Origin: Megascapheus bottae
Taxonomy: Eukaryota > Chordata > Mammalia > Rodentia > Geomyidae
NCBI GenBank assembly: GCA_024803745.1
Contig: JANJXV010000024.1
Coordinates: forward strand, 15,571,927 to 15,635,926
Length of the DNA stretch: 64,000 bases
Direction: 5' to 3'
The notes beneath the pieces are model-generated. The model saw only the letters and a program-made list of their open reading frames with translations, was not told where the DNA came from and ran no database searches. Made by a program: the position numbers and the translations under genes. Positions 12,596 to 24,529 of this stretch are shown piece by piece. Each line of letters starts with the position of its first letter. Within the stretch, counting starts at the first letter, position 1.

Positions 12596-13540
12596 TTTCA
12601 GATTTTTTAGCCTAAGTATATCCATGTTATATATGTGTATGTGCATGCATATATGTATATATATTCATCATAAGTTGAAAATGAAAAGGGTACAAGTATA
12701 TTTTATTTATTAAACTTGGCTACTATAAATTAAACTTCAGACTAACTTGCTAAAGTTAGTAAAAATCTAATCGAAGCTGCTAGTGTCTCTTCCTGGCCTG
12801 TGTTGGAGTAGTCATTTTTCTTGGGGTCAAACATGTATTCATTGGCAAAGGATTCTTTGTTTCTAGGTATACCTCAGAGTTTATACTTGAACTGAAGTTC
12901 CCACTCTGTAGATGCCAGGAATAGGAGATACATGGAGGAATTTGTTCTCTCCTTCAAAGTCCAGAAACATTCAACCTCTTTCACTACCACTACGATCAGC
13001 TTCCTGAGTCCAAACTAGCAGACCTCTGTAGTTAAAGTGAACTTACCAGGAACTTAGTATTCACTTTCTAACGGACCATACGAACATATGCCTAGAAGGC
13101 TTAATCACTATCTAAGTAAGATTTATCACAAAATTTTTGCAGAATATTCTCCCTGGGGGTTAGTTCATTTGAGAGATGTCATCCCACCTGAATAGAATTC
13201 AAGTTTATCACATGGAGAAAGGAAGACTAGACGACTCCCCAGAATACATTAATTACTTTTTTATTTGCTTTATCAAATTCTCCCTTTTGTTTGAGTGAAC
13301 TATGAAATTGGACTTGCCAGAGTGATAAACCATGTCACCCAGAGTATGGAAGAACACACCCATCATTGCCCCACCACAAGCCTGACTCTACCAAGAGCCC
13401 CCACAGTCCTCTTTGAAAACAAAAAGTATTTCTGCTTTATGACCCTTGGAAGTGGTTTTGCTACAAAAAAAAGTCATGCAGAGCTTTAAAAAATGCTATG
13501 AAATGTACTAACTTTTAATTTAAAATCGAGCTCTAATCTT
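12596..13540. other. Intergenic, nothing recognised
   Basis: No gene or repeat that I can name. Confidence 0.5.
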
Positions 13541-13925
13541 CCTTAAGGTTTCCATTGAGGTGAAATTCATATAAAGTAAGTCATTTTAAAGCCATGGTGA
13601 TATTTAGTATATTCACAGTGCTGCACACCCACCATTTCTATCAAGTTCCCAAACATTCTCCATAGCTCCAGCTCTAGAACTCATTAAACCACCATTCTTG
13701 ATGCCCACCTTCCTGCAAAGAGTCACAGACTGATCTGCTTTGACTGTGTGAACTTTCTATTCCAGACATTTCTCAGAAATAAAGTCATATGTAATATGGC
13801 CTGTTGTGTCTGATTTCCTTTGTTTCAGAGGCTAATTCTCATTGTAGCTTGTCAGTGCCTTATTTTTTCTTATGGATGAACAGTATTTTTCCTAAACTAC
13901 CACTAACATATTTTATTATTTCATT
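13541..13925 (-). mobile_element. Ancient L1M-type fragment, antisense
   Basis: A diverged sequence running parallel to the antisense 3' region of ancient mammalian L1s. Blocks like 'aggtgaaattcatataa', 'tatttagtatattcacag' and 'tctattccagacatttctc' appear in the expected order. Confidence 0.65.
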
Positions 13926-14194
13926 TCATAGAATTCACAAATGCTAGATAATTTTTAAACTAATATGTAGTCTGTCCATATAGTAAATTAAAATTTCAAA
14001 CAGCATACATAGATTTAATGCATTCAGTATTCTTTAGTACTTTATTGAGTCTTTTACTTAAAGTATAATTGTATACTTCAAATACTTGTATAAAAAAGGA
14101 TACAACTTAGCCCATAGTTGTCTGGATCCTCACAGGTAAGGGCACCTGTATAGTCCACTCTAACTTCTTTCCTCCTGCTTTCACTTTTTCCTTT

Positions 14195-16285
14195 CTTCTT
14201 TTCTTTATTGCGCTTTTATAGGTGAGGTACAGAAAGGTTACAGTTACATGTCAGCTAATGAGTACATTTACTTTTGAACAGTGTCACATCTTGCCTCCGT
14301 TTCTCCCAGTTTTCCCCTCCTGACTGCCCTAGCCTACAAGCTGTGTAGTTAATTTTCAGCATAGTATCTAGTGAGTATCACTGCTGCATTTTTTCACCCT
14401 TTGTCTCACTATTTCCGTGCTCCCCCTTGCTCTTTCCAAAACAGATAAACTTATATACAAGATAAAAAGTTCAGAAATAAGAAACAGTGACAAAGGAGAG
14501 GAAGAAAAAAGCAAAATCACAAGAAAAACTTATTTCCATTTCTTGGAGTTCATTTTATATAATCACATGCACATAACTATTGAGCCTCTGTGATCTTCTC
14601 CTAAGAAATCATCTTTTGGTCTCACTGGGTGACTGTCTAGAGTCCTGTGTTAATTACCATGTTAAGTATAATTTTTTGTCTTTTACAAGCAGTGTGTTAT
14701 TTATAGGCACACTCTAGTTACAACAAATGAGAGAGACCACACAACCTATGTTTTCTTTGATTCTGGCTTACTTCACTTCATATCACTTTTTCTAAGTCTT
14801 TCTATTTCCTCACGAATGGTGCAGTATCATTCTTTCTTATGGAAGCATAGAATTCCATTATGTATATATATAACATTTTCCTTTACCCATTCAGCCACTA
14901 AGAGGCATATGGACTGATTCCATATCTTAGCTATTATAAACGATGTTACAATGTACATGGTTGTGTTGGTAGTTGTAGTGTAGCACTATCTGTGTACTAT
15001 TGAATAAATGCTCAAGAGTAGAATTACTGGGGCATAGGAAAGCGCTATGTTTAGTCTTTTGAGGAACCTCCATACTGATTTCCAAAGTAGTTGAGCAAGT
15101 TTACAATCCCACCAAGGGTGCAATAGTGTTCTTTTGGCCACATCCCTTCTAGCACCTGTTAAGATTTGTGTTCTTGATAGTGGCTATTTTGACTGTATTT
15201 CTTTTATGGCCAGAGATGATTTCTTCATGTGTCTATTGGCCATTCTGCTTTTAAAAGCCTCTCTTTAAGTCCTAGCCCATTTACTAACTGAGTTGATGTT
15301 CCTTTGAGGGTTTATTTTTGGGTGCTCCATTTTTTGAGCTTTAAGGATATTTAAGCTATAAGGCCCTTGTCTCATGCATAGCTAGTAAAGAGCTTCTCTC
15401 ATTCTGTGGGCTTTCTATTTATCTTGCTAGCTTTGTCCTTTGCCATGAGAAAAATCTTTTTTTTTTAATCAGTCTTATTTATCCAGTCTTTATTTGATTT
15501 GTTGTGGTTCTGAATAAACACTTAGGAAGTTTCAAAGTGTGCCAAGGACCCTTAAAAACCTGTATTTTTCCTATCCCTTCCTATTATATCTTCAGGGTAT
15601 CTTGTCTTGCATTCAGGTCTTTGGTCCATTTTGAATTGATTCTGGTGCAGAGTGATACATCAGGATCTAACTTCAGTTTTCTGCATATGTATAGCCAATT
15701 CTTCCTGCACTATTTGTTGAAGAGGCTGTCTTTCTTCCATGTTTTGGATTCTGTATCAAATATTAGATGGCTAGAGTTTTTTGGTTTCATATCTGGGTCT
15801 TCTATTCTATTTTATTGGTTCTCCAGCCTATTTTTGTGCCAGTACCAAGCTGTTTTTTTAAATTACTATGGCATGATACTATTGAAGTTGGATATTGATA
15901 TCCCTTCAACACTGTTCTTCCTAATAAGATTGTTTTGCTACTTGAGGTCATTTATTATTCCATATGAATCTTTGGACTGCTCTCTATATATCCTAGAAGA
16001 ATATTGTTGGGATTGTGGTAGGTTTTCTTTTGTTTTGTTTTGTTGATCATGGAGCTTGAATTTGGGGTCTGGGTGCTGTCCCTGAGGTCTTTTGTTCTAG
16101 GCTAGTGCTCTACTACTTTGAGCCACAGTGTCACTTCCGGTTTTCTAGTTGCTAATTGGAGGTAAGAGTCTCGTGGACTTTCCTGCCCGGGCTGGCTTTG
16201 AACCTCAATTCTCAGGTCTCAGCCTCCTGAGTAGCTAGATTAACAGGCTATCAGTACCCTGTGTTGTTGGGATTTTGACGGGAGC
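14195..16285 (-). mobile_element. L1 3' part (ORF2 end plus 3' UTR), antisense, SINE-interrupted
   Basis: About 1.8 kb of L1 read on the minus strand. The L1 3' UTR lies at 14195-14460, then the antisense of the ORF2 C-terminal region: blocks such as 'agaattccattatgtata', 'ttcagccactaagagg', 'gaggaacctccatactg', 'caatcccaccaa' and 'ggtctttggtccatttt' are in canonical order. Reading frames on either strand are broken. The element is 5'-truncated near 16285 and is split by a SINE at 16015-16263. Confidence 0.85.
16015..16263 (-). repeat. B1-Geo SINE nested in L1, antisense
   Basis: A near full-length SINE. It is flanked by the duplicated L1 sequence 'ttgttgggatt' at 16004-16014 and 16264-16274, which identifies its target-site duplication. 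It follows a (TTTTG)n-like tail complement. Confidence 0.88.
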
Positions 16286-17233
16286 TTTCTATTTGTCTTG
16301 TGGAAGATTTGTCTTTACTTCCTGACTCTGCTTGTTCTGTGGAAGATGAACTTGTCTACCAAATGTTGTACAGATTATTTGGTTGTCCATCTTTATCTTT
16401 TGTGATGCTCAGATTCGGAGAGAATCCCCCTCTCTCCCACAAGAAGAAACAATGTCTTTCCTTAATGCTGAGCAGACAGAATACTTTGTCCCTTGTTGTG
16501 AACCAATTCCAACTAGAAAAGAAGGACACTGAATCAATTGTAGCCGAGTTTGTTCCTAACATCAACTGCTTGTTACTCTGTATAAATTTCCTATGTTAGA
16601 TGGGCAATTAATCCTTTCCTCATGAAAAGCCTTTTAAGTGTTAGGGATAGATAGGAGAACTCAATGGGTCTTGATGTCTTTTTCTGTGGAGGTTTCTCAG
16701 GGAGAGACAGGAAATAGTTTTCCTTGGCAAATACATCTTGAGAAGAATTCTTCCTAGCTAGAGTAGAACTTAATAGCTGCAGCTAGATAAACAGCTGGAC
16801 TACACTTTCATACCAACAGCTAGATGAGCAGAAAACCCAAGTCATAAGACCAATGTGAAAAATAGTTGGAAGAAAATAGTCAGGTAGAAAACAGTGAGGG
16901 TCACATGGTATGAAGCTTCTACAGCCAAAGCTGGAAGAGGAATGGGCTGGACTAGAATCTTTTGGGGGGACAGGGAAGGGTAATAAGACTTGCTGTTTTG
17001 GTCAGGCTAAACTTCACACACCTTCTTTCTTCTTTATGTTACTGAATTCTGTCATTAGAAGTATGCACTACCATGCCCAATTTGTAAGATATACTCATAA
17101 AGGCTATTCCTTCTTATTCTACACTGTTCATTTGATAGGGGGATTCTAACATACAGCATAGGCATATGATGGGTTTTCCACTCCTGTAACTTCTTGGTGG
17201 GAGACTATTCTGCCCAAAAAGGCCCTTCCAAGG
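16286..17233. other. Intergenic, one unrecognised 99-codon frame
   Basis: An open frame at 16300-16599 on the plus strand has no domain that I recognise, and its composition looks random. The segment beginning near 16300 shares short similarity ('tgtggaagattt', 'tacagattatttg') with 19480-19530, perhaps two copies of an unnamed repeat. Confidence 0.35.
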
Positions 17234-17416
17234 GACCAGGAATATAGTCTAGTGATAGAGTGCTTACCTAGCATACATGAAGCCCTGGCTTCTATTCCTC
17301 AGTACCCCATACACATAAGTGGTGCTGTGGCTCAAGTGACAGATCACTAGCCTTGAACAAAAAGTGTCCAAGGATAGTGCCCAGACCCTGAGTTTAAGCC
17401 CCAGGACTGACAAAAA
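17234..17416 (+). repeat. ID-Geo dimeric SINE, sense
   Basis: The left half has 'agtgatagagtgcttacc' as A box and a degraded B box. The Geo half follows from 'aagtggtgctgtggctc' and ends 'aggactgacaaaaa'. Confidence 0.85.
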
Positions 17417-17419
17417 TTT

Positions 17420-17515
17420 CCTTCCTCCACCACCCCTCCTCCTCCTTCTCTTCGTCGTTGTCGTCTTCCTCCTCCTCCTTGTCGTCCTCCTCCTCTTTTG
17501 CTCCCCCATCTTCCC
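17420..17515. repeat. CCT/CGT triplet-rich tract
   Basis: Interrupted triplet repeat (CCT, CTT, CGT), almost entirely pyrimidine apart from scattered G. It directly follows the preceding SINE's tail. Confidence 0.85.
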
Positions 17516-17659
17516 ACTGAGTTAGCTGTCTACACAGTCTTCTACCCTGATTTTTGCACAGTGATAACCAACATGGACTGTATAACAACCACAAGCATTG
17601 ACAGTGTTGGTACCATGTCTGATACTGTACTAAGTAGCTTTTAGTCTTTCATAGCATAG

Positions 17660-17780
17660 TTCTCATAGTTGGCACTATCCTTACTACCACTTTACAAATA
17701 TGGACACTGAGGTACTATGAGGTATTACCAGCTAGTATGTGGTAGAAACAAGACTTATATCAAGGTGTGTCTAACTCTGA
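17660..17780 (+). repeat. MIR-like ancient SINE fragment
   Basis: Contains 'actttacaaatatggacactgaggtac' type sequence in shortened form and 'agctagtatgtggtag', typical of the MIR core and 3' half. Diverged. Confidence 0.5.
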
Positions 17781-18881
17781 GGACCATATTATTAATGTTA
17801 AGATACTTTATATCAAAGTTTCATTGAGGTTTGCAGCTTTGTAGGCTCTTACTCTAAATCTTGGTTTTTGTTGGTTCAGAGGTGGGTCTGTCTTCAGTAG
17901 TTCCTCACCTGTGCTTCAAGTGGACCAGTCAATGGGAGAATGCATGATTTCTTGCCCAGTTGTTGAACCAAGAGGCCATCAGAGGCAAAGCAATGAAAAT
18001 ATTTGAGATCCACCAGACCTAGTCCCTGCCATGGAGGCTTGTACAATGCCACTTAGATGGGATGTTTAGAAAATGCCCAGATTTTAAACTAGGAAGACTC
18101 ATTGCAGCTCTGAGATGGGCTTATCCAGGATGCTATGTTGCCTTCTTGTAGGTAAGAAAAAAATGGAGCCCTTTTGATACTTTTTACCATAGAGTACTGG
18201 AAGGGTTTGTTGGAGTGAAAATAGTTTAAGACTGAAGGCAAAATAACAAAGTGTTATCATCTCCTCGCACAGCACACAATGCCCTTTCAGAACTATTGCC
18301 TTATAGACTTAGTGCACAGAGCAAAGCCCTCTGGGAATGAGCACTTACAATGAAAAATGGTTTATTATCATAATGGAGTATTCAATTAGTTGCTCTGATA
18401 AGAGGTGGAGGGGTTTCTAAATTCATTGTATTAATTTAGAGTTTGTGGGGGAAATAATTAAAAAATATAGGCCACCTATGGGTGCTGCATAAATGTGGAT
18501 GATATAGTGTGGTTATAATGGGAATATGATGTATTTTATTTATACAGTCTCTAGCTACAAAGAGTATATTAGGCATTTTGCAGTGAGGCTCAGAAGCCCA
18601 AAACAAACACGATTAAAATCAGCAATAAAGCAGATCAGGAGAAGCCAGTGAAATTCAGCAATAAATTTGATGCAAAACCAATGTGATCTGCCTAAGGCCT
18701 TTTAGAATTTGATGTAGGGTGATGCTTCTGTTTTCTTATTTTAGTGATAGGGCAGGATGAGGAGGTTGATGAGTGTGAGGGTAAGGTCAGCCTGGAAGCA
18801 CTTCTTATTGCATGAAACACAATTCCACTGTTGTTGCAATCGGAATTTGCCTAACCTAAACACAGTTTCCTATGTAAACTC
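17781..18881. other. Intergenic, nothing recognised
   Basis: No gene or repeat that I can name. Confidence 0.5.
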
Positions 18882-18890
18882 AGTGTGTGT

Positions 18891-18951
<61 letters not shown>

Positions 18952-18974
18952 AGAGAGAGAGAGGGGGGGGGAGA
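18882..18974. repeat. Compound (GT)n-(GA)n-(G)n microsatellite
   Basis: About 34 GT units with a few GC/AT interruptions, then (GA)5, then a run of G. Alternating purine-pyrimidine DNA next to a polypurine block can adopt Z-DNA and other non-B forms. Frames across it encode only Val-Cys or His-Thr repeats. Confidence 0.95.
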
Positions 18975-20595
18975 TTTTTCCTTTCAAAACAACACCAAAA
19001 CATTTTGTTTTCTCTTTGATTTCTCCTAAGCCCATTCTTACCTCCCAATCTTATAAAGCCTCTGAATTCTAGCAGTGCACACAAGACAGAAAGGAGGCTG
19101 TATCACCCTTGGTTTATCTAGAAGATTATGTACTTAACAATGATATGATATGGGGTTCACTGGTTCAAGTAGCCCATTGTTAATAGTATTTAGAAAAGTA
19201 CCTCATTTCAGAATTTTATGCAAATGATCACATGGATTTGTTGAGAAAGAATAAATGCGTTCTTTGAAAGGAAAAATCATCATTTTCTCTAGGCACTTGT
19301 ATTGTACATACATCAAAGTGTATTGCCTAATGCGAGAAAGGGAAGTCCTTGATTTCTGATGTTGAAGAGGATGTTTTGGGTCCAGTCTGTATGCACTGTT
19401 CTTTTTTTTTCTTTCTGCAAATGCAGATGCATTAGCCTGACAATGCATCATCTCTAAGGACTGAATATTATCTATCTTCTGTGGAAGATTTGCCTTCCTA
19501 CCATGTATTATACAAAATTATTTGTTAGTTTTCAGCTCTCCAGTTAAAAATGGTGCATGATTGGAAGCAGGTCTCCGCTCTCAGTCTGAGTTGATGGTGA
19601 TTCTTGGTCTGTTTAGCTCCTGTTCAAGCTTTAGCACAGCCCATGTTCTCTTTCCTGTGACAATCTCAAAGCTCTGGTGCATATTGGTGGAAAGAACCTT
19701 TTTCAGTTTGAAAGCTATGCTTAAAGATCCTCTTTTGAGATTTACCATGGATAATTCTGGGTAGTGCCCATAAACATCTTCCTTTCTGTGCCAGTGATAC
19801 TATATATTATTGTCTAAGTATTTCATTTCTCAGTTAAGTCATAACATCAAATTGTATTGGTGTATCATACCTGTAATAGTCCCCAGCTTGCTGGTATATC
19901 TCAACAGGGTAGGACTGCTTTCACATTTCCTTAACAATGAGCCATGTCTGGTTGTTATAGGGCCAGCAATAATCAATAACTATGCATTTTCTATTTATAA
20001 TTTATGTATATTCTATGTATAATTTATTTATCTTGTACCTCAACATCTTATTTGGAACAATTTCAAGCCGATGGAGAAACAGAAAGAACAGAATGATGGA
20101 AATCTGTATAATGTTTACCTAGACTTACCAAATATTAATATTTGGCCACATTTGCAGAATATGTTTATACACACCTCATTTTTTTCTAAACTGTTTCCAA
20201 ATCATATGCACAAATCATGATGTTTCACTTGCAAATACTTCAATATGCATTTCCCCAAAATAAAAACAGCCTATATGTTCCATATATGTAAATATAATCA
20301 TATATATAAAAGATATCTATAGGAGAGATCTCGCTATCATTTCTATAAAAATGATTTTCCAAAAGAGAAAACATTTTCCACATAAAGAACCCAACATTCT
20401 ACTGGGAACTTGGGCCTCATAACTGTTCGTCCCTCTGTCAGTGGTTGATATTGTGAAGTTCCCAGTTCCAGGACAGTCCAGGAAAAAAAGTTCATGACAT
20501 TTCATTTCAACACACAAAACTAGGCATGGTGCCATGTGTTGGTCATACCAGTTATAAAATGAAGCCAAAAGTAGGCAAATCACTGTTTAGGTAGA
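18975..20595. other. Intergenic, nothing recognised
   Basis: The interval 19480-19760 may be an unnamed dispersed repeat sharing short similarity with 16300-16400. Otherwise nothing. Confidence 0.4.
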
Positions 20596-20725
20596 TGCTT
20601 AGACATTAGACAGAAAATGAGACATGATCTCAAAAGTATCCAGATATGGTTCAGGGGTAGATTGCCTCCGTAGGAAGCAAAAGGCCCTAAGTTCAAAACT
20701 CAGTACCAAAATGAAAAAAAAAAAA
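20596..20725 (+). repeat. Old ID-like SINE with B1 remnant, sense
   Basis: An ID-like unit with an A-box-like 'atggttcaggggtagattg', a B-box-like 'agttcaaaactcagtacc' and an A-rich tail at 20710-20725, preceded by a short B1-like end ('agacatgatctcaaaa'). Confidence 0.6.
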
Positions 20726-23264
20726 GAACCTAATGTTCAATTCTCAGGTATTAAAAACAGCTATATTTATTAATTTACAAATGTTGGCACTGAACAGATA
20801 ACAGGTGGTAGTGACTGCTTATTAATAATTGTGTGTATGTGTTTGAGCATTTATTTACTTCTTATTTTTCAACTTAAATTAGGCATTTCACAAACCTGTA
20901 AAGCAAAATAAATGCCAGTTTTTTAGCATAACTCAGCACATACAGGTGAAAAATGGTGCTGCTAAGAAATCCTGTACACAAATCAAAGCATTCGGTGAGA
21001 TTTCCAACAGTATTCTCACTCCATTTCAGAAATGGATGCGTATATGACTGGCCTGTGTCTAGGAATCCTGAGGAGGATTTTCAGAAGTGCCATCAAATAT
21101 TGGAAGTGGTTTTTCAGATGAAACCTGAAAGGAAGAAGGGCTGGAAATAAAAAGTGAGATGCTGCAAGATTTCTCACATTGGTGCTAAAAGTCAACAGGT
21201 TGTCATTACCTCCCAGAGCACGGGTGTGAGCTCCAGGGATGCAAGAGATGACTGACAAAGTGACATTCAGTTGATCAAAAGAAGAATGCTGAACACATTC
21301 AGGTCTGTCTGTAGACTTGTTGTAGTGACTTGTTTAAATCATTGTAAGTAAATATTGTTTATATGTTTCAAAATTTAAGAACTACACTTTTGCCCCTTAG
21401 CTAATAATTCCTTCCCAAGAGGCAAGTTGAATTATGTTACCTGCATAAGCATCTATAAGTACTTTTACAGAATGAACATGTGGCTTTTCATATTATCTAC
21501 AGTTCTGGTCATACATGTGAAAAATTTGACAAAACAGGGGCTTTTACCTGAGAGAATATGAGAAATTTCAGATGTGAGATTATGTTGTTGATTCTGTTTT
21601 AATATTCTTTCTAATATTAGCATTGTAATGAGTAGTAATCCATAAATCAATCAAACATGAATTCTGTTTTTGTTATTGTTCCCAAAGGCAGCTTCTGTTT
21701 GAATTAATTCATGGAAACAGTGAAGTCTTTTAAAAATTGCTAAAGAAAATACTATGTTTGTTAACATTAGTTTGATGACTGCAGTACCTTTTACCAGTCT
21801 CTCTGGTGTAATTTTCCTTAAAAAATGACATGGGTTTTTTTGAAAGGTTCAATCTTAGTCCCATGGTATATTAAAGCAGTATAGAGAATGCTTCCATTCA
21901 ACAAATTTTGTACTTCCTGGAAGCTCTCCTCTGCAAACATTGAAGGATGAAAATAAATGTATCCATGATTCATACTCAAGTTCCTGAAGTAATGAGACAA
22001 TTCCTCCATAGTAATACCAACTTAGTATAAGTAATGCTATTGGTAAACTAAGAAAACCATGCTGTATAAGTGGATAGTATCTGTATCTACAGGTGTGCGC
22101 GTTGGGGACAGGGGAGTGCACTGGTGATCTGCTGATCCTTTGGCATTGAAGTAGATATTTAAACAGAGAAACTGGAAGAAACTTTTCTTAAAGCAGAACC
22201 CTCATCCAGGTCATGGGAAGGACATGGTCTAGAAAAGTGTCAGCTGTGAGCCACTTCTGGATGAGTCTGGTTAACCAACTACCCCAGATTATATCCTGAT
22301 GACGTTGAGACCTATGGAATGCCTTTTCTAGAATTCTGTCCCCACGCAGAGATTTTGAGACTCTCAATTTGCAGTCTTCATCTGCACTGGGTTTTCTGCT
22401 GACACCATGGGGCTGGATAGATTCTTTTTATGAATCTCTGGGAAGCCATTCTTCTGCTAGCTTTACTCACATTCCATTTATCCACAATAATAAGATTATC
22501 AATATCCAGGATTTATTTAGAGCTGCAAATCCAAAGAGGTCAAAGTATTTTCATTTAATTGAATGTTCCTGTAGCTTTAAGAGCCTCCGGGTGTATTTAC
22601 AAATGTAATCATAAAAAAAAAACCAGTCTCTTTTGGTTTACAAAATAATAGACAACATACAAGACCTGCACATGTTCTATTTCTTGCCCTCAATGCTCAC
22701 ACCTATTCAGTGTCTGAGATGGGGTGTTTGAGGAGACTGTCATACGAACTCTGTGTGTCTTTCAGTTGATGGCATCATTTCCTCCCATATTCCCCACCCT
22801 AGGGAACCATTTGTTGCAGGCAAAGTATATCACTGAACACAGAATACACGCCTTTCATTTTCACCTCTGTTTGTCATATGATTTACAATTTCACGAAAAT
22901 GTCTCTAATCATTCTCACCTTTGTTGATGGTTTTCCAATGAAACATCTGAAACATTTATGACCCCATTCCTTCAGCATTCAATAAATGCTGCAGTTTACG
23001 ATTATCTCTACAGTTTTTTTTATTTTTTATTTCCATCTTCTAATACGTCAACATCTTCACACAGAAGTGTGTAATTAATCTTTTAGAGATTCATAAATAT
23101 TGGTTGGCTTCAACCAGTCCCGTGAGTTCAGGGTTCAGTGTTAAAAGTGAATGTTTACAAGGGTCTTTCCCTAGAATGAAAAACCAAATTATTTTCACAG
23201 TCTAGTGCAAATGTGAAGTTATCCTGTGGTCTCACCTACAACAGAAGTGACATTAAAGAGTATG
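20726..23264. other. Intergenic, nothing recognised
   Basis: 2.5 kb with no repeat that I can name and no coding signature. Overlapping short frames on both strands near 20950-21260 and 21820-22120 lack family resemblance. Confidence 0.5.
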
Positions 23265-23655
23265 TTTGTGCCAGTTACAGAGGCTCATGCCTCTAATCCT
23301 AACATGGAGGGCTGAGATCAGGTAGATTGTGGCTCAAGTACTACCTTGGCAAAACAAAACAAAACAAAATATCTCCTCCCCCACAACAACCAAAACACCT
23401 ACAAACAAACAGAAAAGAGTTCATGAGACACCCTATCTCAAGAGAAAAATCATGTGGTAGCATGTGCCCATCACCCCAGTTTTGGAGGAAAACATAAATA
23501 AGAGGATCACAGGTCAGGCCAGGCTTGTTAAAAAGTGAGAACTTGTCTGAAAAATAACAGAGCACAGAATGCTGGGGCATAGCTCAAGTGAAACGCCTGC
23601 CTAGAGCAAGAGCAAGTCCCTGAGTTACAATTCCAGTACTGAAAAGAAAACAAGT
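23265..23655 (+). repeat. Old composite SINE (B1 + B1 + ID), sense
   Basis: Order: a B1-like segment ('ggctcatgcctctaatcc'), a CAAAA-rich linker, a second B1-like segment ('aggatcacaggtcaggcc'), then an ID-like segment ('tggggcatagctcaagtg') ending 'ccagtactgaaaag'. This is the same order as the antisense copies at 9652-9950 and 1880-2160. Confidence 0.65.
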
Positions 23656-23984
23656 ACGTTTGTCACTTAAAGATGAAAGATATTAGGCAAAATTTCCTGA
23701 GGTGAGATGTGAAAACAGGACAAAAAATCAAAACAATTTCTTTAATGAAGATTTAATTTTAGTGTGCTAGGTTAGTTATACTTGATTGCATCTCCAATAT
23801 GTAGTAGAAGCGCCTATTGGTTTTGACACTTACCTAATTCTTGCTTTAAAAAAGTACTTCTGCATTCCTGTTTATAAACATTGGGGACCACAAATAAGAA
23901 CAGAGCAAATTAAAGACTTATCCGTATTAATGTGCATTATTGCACCTCAAACAGCCTCATTTAAGTGACAGGAATGTACTTAAT

Positions 23985-24195
23985 TATTGATACTATTAAG
24001 TAGTCATACAAAGGGGTCACAATTTCATAAGTCAGTTATGAGTACAATGCATCTCGGTCGATGTCACGCCTTCCTTGGTTTCCATCGTCTTCTCCCTAAC
24101 ATGTGATATCTCTTAAGAACAATTAGTACTTTGGGTTTGTAACAATAACCACCAGTATTGCTTTGTGCTTCTGTCTCTCTCACTTAACTCTCTAA
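23985..24195 (-). mobile_element. Older L1 3' UTR fragment, antisense
   Basis: Diverged match to the L1 3' terminal block ('ggggtcacaatttcataag') followed by pyrimidine-rich sequence. Confidence 0.45.
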
Positions 24196-24227
24196 GTGAG
24201 GAAGAGCTCTCAAAAGGCCCAACAGAG

Positions 24228-24440
24228 GGCCTGGTGCTGGTGGCTCACACCTGTAATCTTAGCTACCCAGGAGGCTGAGATCTGAGGATTGGAGTTAGAA
24301 GCCAGTCAAGGCAGAAAAGTCCCTGTGAGAATCTTATCTCCAATGAACCACTCAAAACCTGGCAGTGGAACTGTGGCTTAAAGTACAAAAAAAGCTCAAA
24401 GACAGTGCCCTGGCCCTGAGTTAAAGCTAAAAAAAAAAAA
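24228..24440 (+). repeat. B1-Geo SINE, sense
   Basis: The B1-like left half opens 'ggtggctcacacctgtaat' and contains the 7SL-type 'caggaggctgagatctgag'. The Geo right half follows from 'ggcagtggaactgtggc', and the copy ends in an A-rich tail. Confidence 0.88.
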
Positions 24441-24529
24441 TGTCCAAAGATAAGCTATCCACTACGTAGAGGTTTGAGATCAAATCTAAGCAGTCCTACT
24501 ACTCCAGTGTTTATTTATTGGAAAATATG

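Noticed and set aside
15504..16046. A 180-codon plus-strand frame
   Set aside because: It is the antisense of L1 ORF2; the Phe/Leu/Ser-rich product has no family of its own.
16300..16599. A 99-codon frame considered as a possible retroelement gag fragment
   Set aside because: The resemblance was limited to a few common residues; no zinc knuckle or other motif was found.
18757..19084. Val-Cys and His-Thr repeat proteins on opposite strands
   Set aside because: Translations of the GT/CA microsatellite.
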